From contig NZ_PDJL01000003.1 in the NCBI RefSeq assembly GCF_002563795.1, positions 62,001 to 126,000 on the forward strand: a stretch of DNA of 64,000 nucleotides, in the 5' to 3' direction. Under the pieces are notes generated by a model. The model was not told the DNA's origin, did no database searches, and saw only the letters and a list, made by a program, of their open reading frames with translations. Of the stretch, positions 17,880 through 26,977 are shown piece by piece. This DNA is from Vibrio sp. ES.051. GTDB taxonomy: Bacteria; Pseudomonadota; Gammaproteobacteria; Enterobacterales; Vibrionaceae. The position numbers and the translations under genes were made by a program. The stretch's first letter is position 1; each line of letters starts with the position of its first letter.

Positions 17880-19000
17880 TGAAGTCAATGCAATCTTTTT
17901 TTACGTCTTTCCTATTGGCGTTGATCTTAGGATTCCCAGCCACTTCACAGGCTAAAGGGGAAATTCCGCTCATGGACTTGGTGGATGTGCGAGGCATCCG
18001 AGAAAACCAACTGGTCGGTTATGGCTTGGTGGTGGGTTTAGCCGGACAAGGTGACCGAAACCAAGTGAAATTCACCGCACAATCGATCACTAATATGTTG
18101 CGTCAGTTTGGGGTTCAAATTGATGACAGCATGAACCCAAAATTGCGTAACGTGGCCTCCGTCAGTGTCACAGCCTCCGTTGACCCAATGGCCGGGGCAG
18201 GACAAAACTTGGACGTAGTCGTGTCTTCGATTGGTGATGCGAAAAGTCTTCGTGGCGGTACGCTATTACTGACGCCTTTGCGTGGTGTTGATGGTGAAGT
18301 GTACGCCATTGCGCAAGGTAATGTCGTGGTTGGCGGTTTGTCAGCAGAAGGACGCAGTGGCTCAAAAATTGAAATAAACACACCGACAGTGGGTCGTGTC
18401 CCTAATGGCGGAACGCTAGAGCGCGAGATTAAAACAGATTTTAATCAGCGAGATGAAGTGACTTTGAATTTGCGTAAGCCAAGTTTTACGACCGCAAAAA
18501 ATGTTGCCCGTGAAATCAACAATACTTTCGGTCCCAATGTGGCGGTGGCAATCAATAAAGCGCGAGTGGATATGCGTGCGCCAAAAGACACACAACAACG
18601 TGTTGTGATGATGTCGATGCTCGAAGAGATGAGTGTTAAGGAAGGGCGTAAACCTGCACGTATTGTCTTTAACTCTCGCACCGGAACCGTCGTGATAGGG
18701 AAGAGCGTTAAAGTGAGTGAAGCCGCTGTGAGTCACGGCAACTTGACCGTGCGGATTTCTGAATCGCAGCAAGTGAGTCAGCCGAATGCATTTGCAAATG
18801 GCGACACGACAGCGGTTAACCAAACTGACCTTGATGTTAATGAGGATTTGGCTCAAATGGTGATTTGGCCACCAGGAACCGAACTTAACACTATTGTGAG
18901 TGCCGTAAACAGTTTAGGTGCAACACCCACCGACTTAATGTCGATTTTACAAGCATTGAACGAAGCTGGTGCGCTGAATGCTGAACTGGTAGTGATTTAA
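17879..19000 (+). CDS. flgI: Lateral P-ring protein FlgI
   Basis: Periplasmic P-ring subunit, 373 residues, with a Sec signal (SFFTSFLLALILGFPATSQA) and the FlgI start DLVDVRGIRENQLVGYGLVV. The start is placed at 17879 because TAATG couples it to flgH and the resulting N-terminus is a standard signal; the open frame extends upstream to 17837. Assembly should depend on FlgA, encoded at the other end of the locus. Confidence 0.94.
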   Translation: MKSMQSFFTSFLLALILGFPATSQAKGEIPLMDLVDVRGIRENQLVGYGLVVGLAGQGDRNQVKFTAQSITNMLRQFGVQIDDSMNPKLRNVASVSVTASVDPMAGAGQNLDVVVSSIGDAKSLRGGTLLLTPLRGVDGEVYAIAQGNVVVGGLSAEGRSGSKIEINTPTVGRVPNGGTLEREIKTDFNQRDEVTLNLRKPSFTTAKNVAREINNTFGPNVAVAINKARVDMRAPKDTQQRVVMMSMLEEMSVKEGRKPARIVFNSRTGTVVIGKSVKVSEAAVSHGNLTVRISESQQVSQPNAFANGDTTAVNQTDLDVNEDLAQMVIWPPGTELNTIVSAVNSLGATPTDLMSILQALNEAGALNAELVVI

Positions 19001-19010
19001 GGAGTTAAGG

Positions 19011-19550
19011 ATGAAACTAGACAGTACCCATGATCAAACTCAGCTCAACTCGATGCTGTATCACGACCAGAGCACCCTTGCCAATATCAAACAAAGTCGT
19101 GATCAGGAAGGGGCTCTTGAAGTCGTTGCTGGTCAATTTGAGGCGATGTTTCTACAAATGGTACTGCGTCAAATGCGCAGCAGCAGTGATGTGTTAGCAG
19201 ATAAGGACAGCCCGTTCTCAAGTCAACAACAAGGCGTTTTTCGTGATATGCACGATGGCCAATTGGCGATGGAATTGGCTAAAAAACAGGGCTCTGGAAT
19301 CGCGAACATGCTCATCCAGCAACTCAGTCCATCAATGCAAGAAGTCGCGTTTGATACCTCGCGTAATGTATCGCCAGCCAACGACGGTAAGCAAGATGAT
19401 TCCGAATCGCTTTCTCTGAAGGTACAAGAGGAAAACACGGGTCTATTTAACGCTAAGCCTGAAACCGTCGCCTCTGTTAAACAAGTCCTAGGTGAGGCCG
19501 GTTTAAGCACCGCGTTTTCTCAGCCGCTGATCAGGAAAATGGAGCTGTAA
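19011..19550 (+). CDS. flgJ: Single-domain lateral FlgJ (rod cap only)
   Basis: 179 residues. The N-terminal rod-binding domain VVAGQFEAMFLQMVLRQMRS is clear (residues ~43-65), with LAMELAKKQGSGIANMLIQQ after it. The C-terminal glucosaminidase domain of ~300-residue FlgJ proteins is absent, and the tail is short and unstructured-looking. The stop touches the next start, so there is no room for a lost domain. Wall opening must come from another enzyme, probably the one at 10333-11079. Confidence 0.92.
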   Translation: MKLDSTHDQTQLNSMLYHDQSTLANIKQSRDQEGALEVVAGQFEAMFLQMVLRQMRSSSDVLADKDSPFSSQQQGVFRDMHDGQLAMELAKKQGSGIANMLIQQLSPSMQEVAFDTSRNVSPANDGKQDDSESLSLKVQEENTGLFNAKPETVASVKQVLGEAGLSTAFSQPLIRKMEL

Positions 19551-20924
19551 ATGAACCTTGTAAATATCGCCCTTTCAGGTTTAAACGCGAATCGTGTTGC
19601 ACTTGACGTAACGGCGCAGAATGTGGCCAATGTCAATACGCCTGGATACAGTCGTCAGCAAGCGTTGATGGCCTCAGTTGGCGATGGAAAAGCCAACAGA
19701 CTCAGCCCGGGTATGGGGGTGGAAGTAACCAGTATTCGCCGTGTTACCGATCAGTTTCTTGTTAAGCAAACGTGGTCAACGAATAGTCTAGCGGCATATG
19801 CGTCTGCTTATAACAGCAATATGGGCCAGTTAGAAAATACGTTAGGCGCGGATGGGTTTAATATCTCCTCAGGCTTAGACTCGCTGAACGCGGCGCTTAA
19901 CGACGCTACGGTTAAGCCGGAGTCGATCCCTTACCGTCAGCAAATTATCAATGAATCTGAAGCTTTGGCGCGCCGTTTTAATACACTGACAGAATCGCTG
20001 CATAATCAGCAGAAGGACATGAGTGATCAGCGTAATGCGGCGGTTGAACAGGGCAATAGTCTGATGGCTAATATTGCTCAGGTGAATAAGCAGATCGTCG
20101 AAATGCAAGGCACGGGTGGTAATCCAGCGCAATTAATGGACACGCGCGACTCGCTTATTGGCGAACTTTCGCAAATCGTAGAAATTAAAACAAACGATCA
20201 ACCAGACGGTAGTACCCAAGTAACGCTTACCTCTGGTCAACCGCTTGTGATGGGATCGGATTACGGTCAATTGAAAGCAAAACCAGATCCTAATGACCCT
20301 TACCTTGCGGATTTAAGTGTTGATTTTGCCACACAAAGCTTTGCGATCAACAAGTCAGTTGGCGGTAAGCTTGGCGCTGTTTCTGATTACCAAACGAACG
20401 TTCTTAAACCGAACCAAGTGGCTCTGGACGATATGGCAAAAGCACTTGCAGATGAATATAACGCCGTGCTAGCGACCGGAACCGACTTAAACGGAAATCC
20501 GGGTAAGCCGCTGTTTAGCTATGATCCAGCCAACCCGGCTGCCAGCCTTACAATCACCGATATTGAGGCGAAAGACTTAGCGTTTTCAAGTGATGGCACT
20601 CCAGGCAATGCAGATATGCTAAATGAGCTGATTCAGCTTAGTAATAAACCCGTTGCAGTGACTGGCTACGGCTCGTTGAGTTTGAACGATGCCTACACCG
20701 CGATGGTCGGTGAAACGGCGATCAAGGCACGTCAAGCTGGTGCGGATTTTGAAGCAAAATTAGCGATGAATACGCAAGCGCATGCCGCGCGCGACAATGT
20801 AAGCGCGGTAAACAGTGATGAAGAAGCAGCGAATCTGATGACATTCGCCAACGCGCACAATGCCAACATGAAAGTGATCAGTACAGCGAATCAATTGTTT
20901 GACTCGGTACTGCAGTTATTCTAA
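19551..20924 (+). CDS. flgK: Lateral hook-filament junction protein FlgK (HAP1)
   Basis: 457 residues. The N-terminal motif IALSGLNANRVALDVTAQNV and NTPGYSRQ are diagnostic, with a long D1 region and the C-terminal helix NLMTFANAHNANMKVISTAN. Starts directly after flgJ. Connects the hook to the flagellin filament and is secreted with the help of FlgN. Confidence 0.94.
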   Translation: MNLVNIALSGLNANRVALDVTAQNVANVNTPGYSRQQALMASVGDGKANRLSPGMGVEVTSIRRVTDQFLVKQTWSTNSLAAYASAYNSNMGQLENTLGADGFNISSGLDSLNAALNDATVKPESIPYRQQIINESEALARRFNTLTESLHNQQKDMSDQRNAAVEQGNSLMANIAQVNKQIVEMQGTGGNPAQLMDTRDSLIGELSQIVEIKTNDQPDGSTQVTLTSGQPLVMGSDYGQLKAKPDPNDPYLADLSVDFATQSFAINKSVGGKLGAVSDYQTNVLKPNQVALDDMAKALADEYNAVLATGTDLNGNPGKPLFSYDPANPAASLTITDIEAKDLAFSSDGTPGNADMLNELIQLSNKPVAVTGYGSLSLNDAYTAMVGETAIKARQAGADFEAKLAMNTQAHAARDNVSAVNSDEEAANLMTFANAHNANMKVISTANQLFDSVLQLF

Positions 20925-20936
20925 AGGAAACCCGAC

Positions 20937-21836
20937 ATGCGAATCAGTGACAGTCAATTTAGTCAAATGATGCTGCAAAGCTTGCAAACCAACAATGCAG
21001 GCTTAGGGCAGGTACTTCAACAGATGGCAACGGGTGATCGGCTCACCAAGCTGTCCGATGATCCAATGGCGTCCATCAAGCTACTTAATCTTGACCGTGA
21101 AAACAGTGCAATCAGTCAGTATCAAAGTAACATCGCCAACCTTAAAACCACGCTTTCTTCTCAAGAAACGCATTTGGATACGGTTAATGAAAGCCTGAAA
21201 AGTATGCGTGATCTCGTGCTTTGGGGCGCGAATGGTTCACTCAACGATCAAGACCGCGCAGGTATGATTACTGAGCTTAAGAGTTACCGAGACTCGATAG
21301 AGTCGTCGTTCAATGCTCAGGATGAAGAAGGACATTATTTGTTCTCTGGTACCAAAACAGACACTGCTGCGGTAAATAATACAGCTGGCGGTTATGTGGT
21401 GGATGGCAATAATGACAAACGTGTTGTAACCGTGGCGAAAGGCGTGACCATGGAAGCGAATATGACGGCAAAAGACCTGCTTGAGCTTGGTGGCGGTGAT
21501 AACGTTCTTAACCAAATGGATGCTTTAATTGCAGAGTTTGAGAACCCAAGTGCAAATTTTCAAGCAGAGGTAGACGCGAGCCTGACCGCAATTGATGATA
21601 CGTTAGCCAATGTTTTAGGTGCGATGACCGAAATTGGTGGTCGGCATAACAACCTTGATCAAATGGATGGCGCACACGGTGAAAACAAGCTGTTTGTTGA
21701 CAAGGTCACGAGTGACTTATCAGCGCTCGATTACGGCGAAGCATCGGTACGCTTGAGCAATTACATGGCCGCGTTACAGGCAACGCAAGCAAGCTATGTT
21801 AAGATCAACGACCTGTCGTTGTTTGATCGCATTTAA
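20937..21836 (+). CDS. flgL: Lateral hook-filament junction protein FlgL (HAP3)
   Basis: 299 residues, flagellin-like. The N-terminus has LQQMATGDRLTKLSDDPMAS, and the C-terminus has SVRLSNYMAALQATQASYVK, forming paired helices. The central DEEGHYLFSGTKTD is typical of FlgL. Last recognised hook gene, followed 17 bases later by an uncharacterised reading frame. Confidence 0.94.
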   Translation: MRISDSQFSQMMLQSLQTNNAGLGQVLQQMATGDRLTKLSDDPMASIKLLNLDRENSAISQYQSNIANLKTTLSSQETHLDTVNESLKSMRDLVLWGANGSLNDQDRAGMITELKSYRDSIESSFNAQDEEGHYLFSGTKTDTAAVNNTAGGYVVDGNNDKRVVTVAKGVTMEANMTAKDLLELGGGDNVLNQMDALIAEFENPSANFQAEVDASLTAIDDTLANVLGAMTEIGGRHNNLDQMDGAHGENKLFVDKVTSDLSALDYGEASVRLSNYMAALQATQASYVKINDLSLFDRI

Positions 21837-21853
21837 GGTTAGGAAATTCATTT

Positions 21854-22894
21854 ATGGTAATGAGCACAGTAGAGGTTAGGCCACACAGCATACGACTGGG
21901 TGGACAAGAACAAGCCTCTATCATGCCGACGCGCTCCGCTGACTCAAGCGCAGCCATTAAACCGCGTCCGACTCAGGTTCAAGCTGACACAGCGTCGGCT
22001 TATTCCGTTTCTGGCATTCAATTGACGCAAGGTCAGCAGCAAGCAACGGCTGTACAAATTGCCTCTAAATCGTTACAAGTTATTGGTAAAGAGCTTACAC
22101 AAATAAAACGTGGCTTGACGCAAGCCGTGACCCAAGGGGCGCAAAATGTGCCTGGCTTGCAAGAGACGCTAGTGGGCTCGAAAGCGACGATTCAGCAGGT
22201 TGTGGAGCAGGCGCGGTTTGATGGGCAGAAGGTGTTAAATAACGAACTGCATCTAGAGCTAGATAAAGCAGACATTCGCCGTTTTTCTATTCCAGGCTTG
22301 AACGTACATCGTTTAAGCGACAAAGCTGAGCAAATTCGTTTGGACTTTCCTCAAGGTCAAGCGGTGATGATTCAGTTTGATGGACAGGCGGATGGTGCAC
22401 GTACGGTCAAAATGCTTGATCGTAGTTTGATTGCTTTAGGAATGCGCGCGTCATTAGCAGAAGATGGCAGCATTTTGTTTGAAGCACGAGACCATGCTTA
22501 TCAGCAAATGCAACAGAAAGTAATGGTGACTGGCGAAGGACACCGCTTCCCTGCAGGTCAACCCAATGTGCTTAATCTGAAGTCAGAGCCTGATGGTATT
22601 GCAGAGCTGAGTTTTAACTTAGGATCGCGTGATGGCATTAAACAAACTATTGCCAAAGTGAACCAGCATCTAAGACAAGTGCAAACCAGTTTACAAGAAG
22701 CCAAAGCATTTCATGGTGAACTGAATACTCAAATGCGTTCGGTTCAAAATAAAACGACCCCACTTTCTATTGATGATGTGAATAAAAAACTCGATGGTTT
22801 TATGCATGCGTCAGGAGAGTTTACGTCGACTTTCCAAGCGTTAAATGCACAAGCAAACGTGCGTCGCCACACCGTGGTTGCGTTGCTGAAATAA
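21854..22894 (+). CDS. Uncharacterised flagellin-like protein ending the lateral operon
   Basis: 346 residues, not assigned to a named family by me. Helical segments occur near both ends: residues ~60-120 (QQQATAVQIASKSLQVIGKE and following) and ~270-346 (AKVNQHLRQVQTSLQEAKAF to the end). They flank a central beta-rich region (~130-250), an arrangement like flagellins and FlgL. No signal peptide. It follows flgL by 17 bases on the same strand with an AGG-containing ribosome site. Probably a secreted or structural lateral flagellar component, or its chaperone; both are inference. Confidence 0.75.
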   Translation: MVMSTVEVRPHSIRLGGQEQASIMPTRSADSSAAIKPRPTQVQADTASAYSVSGIQLTQGQQQATAVQIASKSLQVIGKELTQIKRGLTQAVTQGAQNVPGLQETLVGSKATIQQVVEQARFDGQKVLNNELHLELDKADIRRFSIPGLNVHRLSDKAEQIRLDFPQGQAVMIQFDGQADGARTVKMLDRSLIALGMRASLAEDGSILFEARDHAYQQMQQKVMVTGEGHRFPAGQPNVLNLKSEPDGIAELSFNLGSRDGIKQTIAKVNQHLRQVQTSLQEAKAFHGELNTQMRSVQNKTTPLSIDDVNKKLDGFMHASGEFTSTFQALNAQANVRRHTVVALLK

Positions 22895-22984
22895 CCAGTC
22901 CCTCAAAGATTTCCGACGTTGCATTGTTGCCGCCCCCCAATAACGACAACAACGCATCCTCGGGAATCTTCCTTTCCATTTTAT

Positions 22985-25672
22985 TTATGGTTCTAAAGCT
23001 CTTGCTACGGAGCGGTGTAATTTTTGGAACAACCAACCGAGTGCAATTAAAGACGCCCCCAACCCTAAGAAACTGATCGCGCGCCAGAAACCATCGAGAG
23101 AACTGACATCCCATAAAAATACCTTTAGTGCCACACACGCGAGTACAATTAAGCCGATGCGCTGCATCATTAACCCTTTATGGGTAACGCCTCGCCAAGT
23201 CAGTAGCCCGCCCACGAGTAAACCTGCAACCGAATAGCTAAATAGCTCGGCCATACTCGTTGGCTGAAACAGCATCATTGATGTCGTTTGCCAGAACTGG
23301 CGAATCGACATGCCTAACCAGATAGCTACCAGTGTGAACCCAAGGCTAGCAACCGCAAAGCGATGAATTTGTAATGTATTCCAGCCTTTGAACACTGCTG
23401 TAAGCAAGACACATGCAGGAAGTAACCAACCAACACTCAACATATTAAATATCGGTATTGCCTGCGCTGAGACATTGTCAGCCGCGAGTGGAGACTCTAC
23501 CGTATTGAGTAAAATGAGCAACAATGCGAACACACACCACAGTAAGTAGCTGTAGGCCTGATAGACACGACTTAACTGCTGAGCAAATTGACTTCGGTAG
23601 CTATAGATTAAGCCCATCACCAAGGCTTGGTTCGCAAAAACGATGGCGCTAGTGAAATCAATCTGTCCCAAGTAGCCATATTGCCCCGTTAACCAGTAGT
23701 TGGTTTGGGTGAACAATGCCATTAAGAAAACATGTAAAAATGCACCTTCAAACCAGTTAGCGAGTTCAAAATCCATTCGAATTAACACCGCGCGAGCGTA
23801 CAGTAAGATAACCAGAGACGGCACATAACTTAAAATCACCCAGGCCCAATGTTCTGTTTCAATCGGTTGCCATTCGGGGATAAATGGCAAAAGCGTGAGG
23901 CGAATGGTCAGTATGCTCATGACCACTTTCACCGCCCAATTGGCCGGAGGAAACCGCTGTGATTGAGCTTGTAACGCCATCACGGCCACTTGCACTGAAA
24001 TCGCCGTGGTTAACCACGTGTCACTTAACCAAACAAAAGCGACGCCCGCAATCAAGGCATGAACGATTGCAGAGCACTCAGACATCAGCACGGTCAGGCG
24101 TTGACCTAAAAGAACGTAATAAAGGGCGATGAGGGCACAAAAGAGGGTCCAGTGCCATGCGTAGTTTGGGATAAACTCGTCGATATAAAACAAGCTGATT
24201 AAGCTCATCACCGGAGCGAGCACCAATAAAAGCACACCACTTAATTGAGAGCGATCACAGAGTGACTGGGCGTACGTTCTGCCGCAAATGAGCGCAATAC
24301 TGACCGCGAGAGCGAACAAGATGCTCGCTTTATGCTCAGGCAGATAGAGTGTGTCAAAAGCGATAGAGAGAACCATTATCGCCGTAGCGAATACCACGAT
24401 AGACGGCAAGAAGACTCGTAATGACCAGCCTTTACGTAGCGCGGGCAGCCATACCGCGGCAACGAGTAAAGTAAAGCAATACGTCATTTGCAAAATATTT
24501 ATCGCTGGCATTCTGGTCACGGCAGAAAACGTCAATAACGCAATCGCAATAGACGTTACGGTTGGTGGGTTTGTCCATTTTTTTTGGTGATGGTGATAAC
24601 GACGGTTAAGTGCCCAACCCATTCTGGGTACGGCGAAAATAAGATACAGTGTCAGTGAGAGGTAGACGGCTAACCAAGAGAACAAAATCTCGGTCGGAAT
24701 GCTCTCAATTAACAGCAGCATCCACAACACATGAGCAAGCGCAATGCTAGGGGAAATCCAGCTCTGGCGGACGATCTGCATCAGTAATGTGGCGGCGATT
24801 GAGATGGCGCTGATGTAACCTGCCAGTACGTAATAGTCGGGCTCTGCACTGCCAATCCACAGTGGCGCAGTGTATCCGCCAATCAAACCTAGCACGGCCA
24901 TTAGTGGCCCTTGTCGCAGTGACAGCGCCAAGCTGAACAAAGCGGTTACTGCCAAAATGATCAGCGAGACACTCGGTGTTAGCATTTGATAGATAACAAA
25001 GGCAAAAATGACCGTACAATAAATGCCTGTTAATCCAGTCCCCGTCACGGCGGCAGGGACATAAGTGAAGCCTTGAGCGCGTTTGGCTCGATCGGGACTG
25101 TGTTGTTCTTTACGGTGAAATACCTCGCCGGCAAGCACCATCGCTAAAGACAGAGTCAATGCAAAGGAGACACGCATCAGTGGTGAAAACTCAATATGGC
25201 TACCAATCACTTGCACGAGATACCCGCCACCAATCAGCATGGCAAGTGCGCCGACCCAAACCAACCAGTTTTCTTGGATATTAGCTAGCAGATCCTGGAG
25301 TTTGTTGAGGAAGAATGGTTCGTTTTTTTGCTCAAATACGTCTAAGACTATGCTGCTTGGTTGGGGTTGCGCTTGAGGTGTGACATCAGGTGATGGCACT
25401 GAATCGACAAGCGTGTTATCGATAGTTGAATCGGGTGAGCTTATGTGTTCAGTCTTTGCCGCGACATGGGAAGGCATCTGGCGGGACTCTGCCGCCATGT
25501 GTGATTGCTGAGCGGGCTCCTCGTGCGCATCACGGCGTAGATGGTTCTGCAGTGAGTTGAGCTCCTGCCGAAGCTTGTCTAATTCTTTTTCCTGACGTGA
25601 TACTCGACCAGTCGCTTTCACTCCGATAAGGAGAGCAAGCAGCGCCATGAGCAGTGCTAATGTTGTGTACAA
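22985..25672 (-). CDS. DUF2339 large membrane protein
   Basis: 895 residues. A short N-terminal helix (LALLMALLALLIG) is followed by a coiled coil (SRQEKELDKLRQELNSLQNH), a polar linker of ~80 residues and then more than 20 membrane helices from ~130 to the end, including NWLVWVGALAMLIGGGYLV, the DUF2339 signature start. Translation begins at a TTG with an AAGGAG site seven bases upstream. Function unknown; family members sit in the inner membrane. Convergent with the flagellar operon. Confidence 0.85.
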   Translation of the reverse strand: MYTTLALLMALLALLIGVKATGRVSRQEKELDKLRQELNSLQNHLRRDAHEEPAQQSHMAAESRQMPSHVAAKTEHISSPDSTIDNTLVDSVPSPDVTPQAQPQPSSIVLDVFEQKNEPFFLNKLQDLLANIQENWLVWVGALAMLIGGGYLVQVIGSHIEFSPLMRVSFALTLSLAMVLAGEVFHRKEQHSPDRAKRAQGFTYVPAAVTGTGLTGIYCTVIFAFVIYQMLTPSVSLIILAVTALFSLALSLRQGPLMAVLGLIGGYTAPLWIGSAEPDYYVLAGYISAISIAATLLMQIVRQSWISPSIALAHVLWMLLLIESIPTEILFSWLAVYLSLTLYLIFAVPRMGWALNRRYHHHQKKWTNPPTVTSIAIALLTFSAVTRMPAINILQMTYCFTLLVAAVWLPALRKGWSLRVFLPSIVVFATAIMVLSIAFDTLYLPEHKASILFALAVSIALICGRTYAQSLCDRSQLSGVLLLVLAPVMSLISLFYIDEFIPNYAWHWTLFCALIALYYVLLGQRLTVLMSECSAIVHALIAGVAFVWLSDTWLTTAISVQVAVMALQAQSQRFPPANWAVKVVMSILTIRLTLLPFIPEWQPIETEHWAWVILSYVPSLVILLYARAVLIRMDFELANWFEGAFLHVFLMALFTQTNYWLTGQYGYLGQIDFTSAIVFANQALVMGLIYSYRSQFAQQLSRVYQAYSYLLWCVFALLLILLNTVESPLAADNVSAQAIPIFNMLSVGWLLPACVLLTAVFKGWNTLQIHRFAVASLGFTLVAIWLGMSIRQFWQTTSMMLFQPTSMAELFSYSVAGLLVGGLLTWRGVTHKGLMMQRIGLIVLACVALKVFLWDVSSLDGFWRAISFLGLGASLIALGWLFQKLHRSVARALEP

Positions 25673-26001
25673 TCCATTTCTCCTTGCCCTCTGCCGATTT
25701 TATCTCACGGTACAGGATGATTAAGCTGAAGCACTTATGCTAAAGCTTAGCGCATGCCTTATGCTTGAAAAGCATTATATAGCCTGAGGCTGATGCCCTT
25801 CTTAAGGTAGTCTTGTTTTCTATATTAACCCAGCAATAAAGCCACCAATGCGTGTCGATTCAGGTTTCTATTTCTTCAAAATACTAAAACATTAATCATG
25901 CAGATAAAAATACTATACAATGAGCCGTTTACTGATACAGAAGTTTAATATTTGTACAGTTGACCACTAGCAAAGTGGTTTATCAGTCGCTGAGTTATTG
26001 A
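25673..26001. promoter_or_regulatory. Shared divergent promoter region with inverted repeat
   Basis: 329 bases without a gene between DUF2339 and the RpiR regulator. ACCACT-AGCAA-AGTGGT (25963-25979) is a perfect six-base inverted repeat 22 bases before the regulator start and may be its own operator. A second short repeat, GCTAA-AGC-TTAGC, lies at about 25739-25751. Confidence 0.45.
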
Positions 26002-26853
26002 ATGAACGATTTAAAAGACGTATTAGCAGGCATTAGAAGTGTGCGAGGGAGCTTGACAGCTTCTCTTCAGAGAATTGCCGATTTTGTGCTAGAGCATCCG
26101 GAAAACATTGCAACTCTGTCGACTTCTGAGTTGGCAAATGCTTGTGGTGTGGGAGAAGCGAGCCTGATTCGATTCTGTAAGAAGCTTGGATATAGCGGCT
26201 ACCACGAATTCAAGATGTTGCTGGCCGTTTCTTTGGCCAAGAACCACGCCCATGAGCCTGGCCTGCTTTCGAGTGAAATCGACCTCAATGATGAAATGCC
26301 ATTAGTGGCAGACAAGCTTCAGATGATCATCCAGCAGGTCTTGTCCGAGACTCGCGCTTTACTTGACTTCCGTACTTTGCGTGCGGTGTCTGAACGTATA
26401 TCCAACGCTGAGTCAATCATCTTTGTTGGCGTAGGCTCTTCTGGGATCACAGCAGAAGAAGCCAAAAATAAACTTATGCGCATTGGCTTAAATGTGGATG
26501 CGATATCCAATAATCATTTTATGTACATGAAAGCTTCGCTACTCAGCGAACAAGATGTCGTAGTCGCCATTTCCCATTCTGGTGAGTCTCCAGAAACGAT
26601 CAAAACTTTAGCTATCGCCAAAGAATCTGGTGCGTTTACTGTTGCGCTTACCCACAATTCGCAGTCTGGCATCTGTGGTCATGCAGATGAAGTTTTGCTC
26701 AATGGCAATCGTGAAAACTGGTTGCAAGGAGATTCTTTGGGAACAAAAATTGCGCAAATGTTTGTTTTGGATCTTCTTTACACCGAGTTGGTGCGTTCTG
26801 ACATGGATCAAGCGAAGCGTAATAAACTGAAAACAACCCAATCCATAATGTAA
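26002..26853 (+). CDS. MurR/RpiR-family sugar-phosphate regulator
   Basis: 283 residues. N-terminal RpiR helix-turn-helix (1-77; IATLSTSELANACGVGEASL, FCKKLGYSGYHEFK) and a C-terminal SIS domain (~120-250; IIFVGVGSSGITAEEAKNKL, VVAISHSGESPETI) that senses a phosphosugar. It lies upstream of a PTS transporter and NanE, so the ligand is probably ManNAc-6-phosphate or GlcNAc-6-phosphate. Whether it represses or activates is not visible. Confidence 0.9.
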   Translation: MNDLKDVLAGIRSVRGSLTASLQRIADFVLEHPENIATLSTSELANACGVGEASLIRFCKKLGYSGYHEFKMLLAVSLAKNHAHEPGLLSSEIDLNDEMPLVADKLQMIIQQVLSETRALLDFRTLRAVSERISNAESIIFVGVGSSGITAEEAKNKLMRIGLNVDAISNNHFMYMKASLLSEQDVVVAISHSGESPETIKTLAIAKESGAFTVALTHNSQSGICGHADEVLLNGNRENWLQGDSLGTKIAQMFVLDLLYTELVRSDMDQAKRNKLKTTQSIM

Positions 26854-26880
26854 AACGTCATTCATACCCCATACTTTTTG

Positions 26881-26896
26881 TGTGATTGTTCTCACA
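26881..26896 (+). promoter_or_regulatory. CRP (cAMP receptor protein) site upstream of the PTS gene
   Basis: TGTGA-TTGTTC-TCACA is a perfect match to the core CRP consensus TGTGA-N6-TCACA. It sits about 80 bases before the PTS start, a normal activating distance, and implies catabolite control. Confidence 0.8.
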
Positions 26897-26934
26897 GATG
26901 TTGTGTCGGTGAGTAGTATGTCACGCCAATGTGT

Positions 26935-26947
26935 GGAGTAATACTCC
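26935..26947 (+). promoter_or_regulatory. Candidate operator palindrome upstream of the PTS gene
   Basis: GGAGTA-A-TACTCC is a perfect inverted repeat between the CRP site and the PTS start codon, well placed for repression by the neighbouring RpiR-family protein. Confidence 0.5.
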
Positions 26948-26977
26948 GCAACAACAAATGTTATGGAGTTTTATTTT

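Noticed and set aside
22821..22979. 52-codon minus-strand frame with a double-glycine-like LLGGGN segment, resembling a bacteriocin leader
   Set aside because: It has no ribosome site, begins six bases after the DUF2339 stop and runs antisense through the end of a real gene. No export or immunity genes are nearby.
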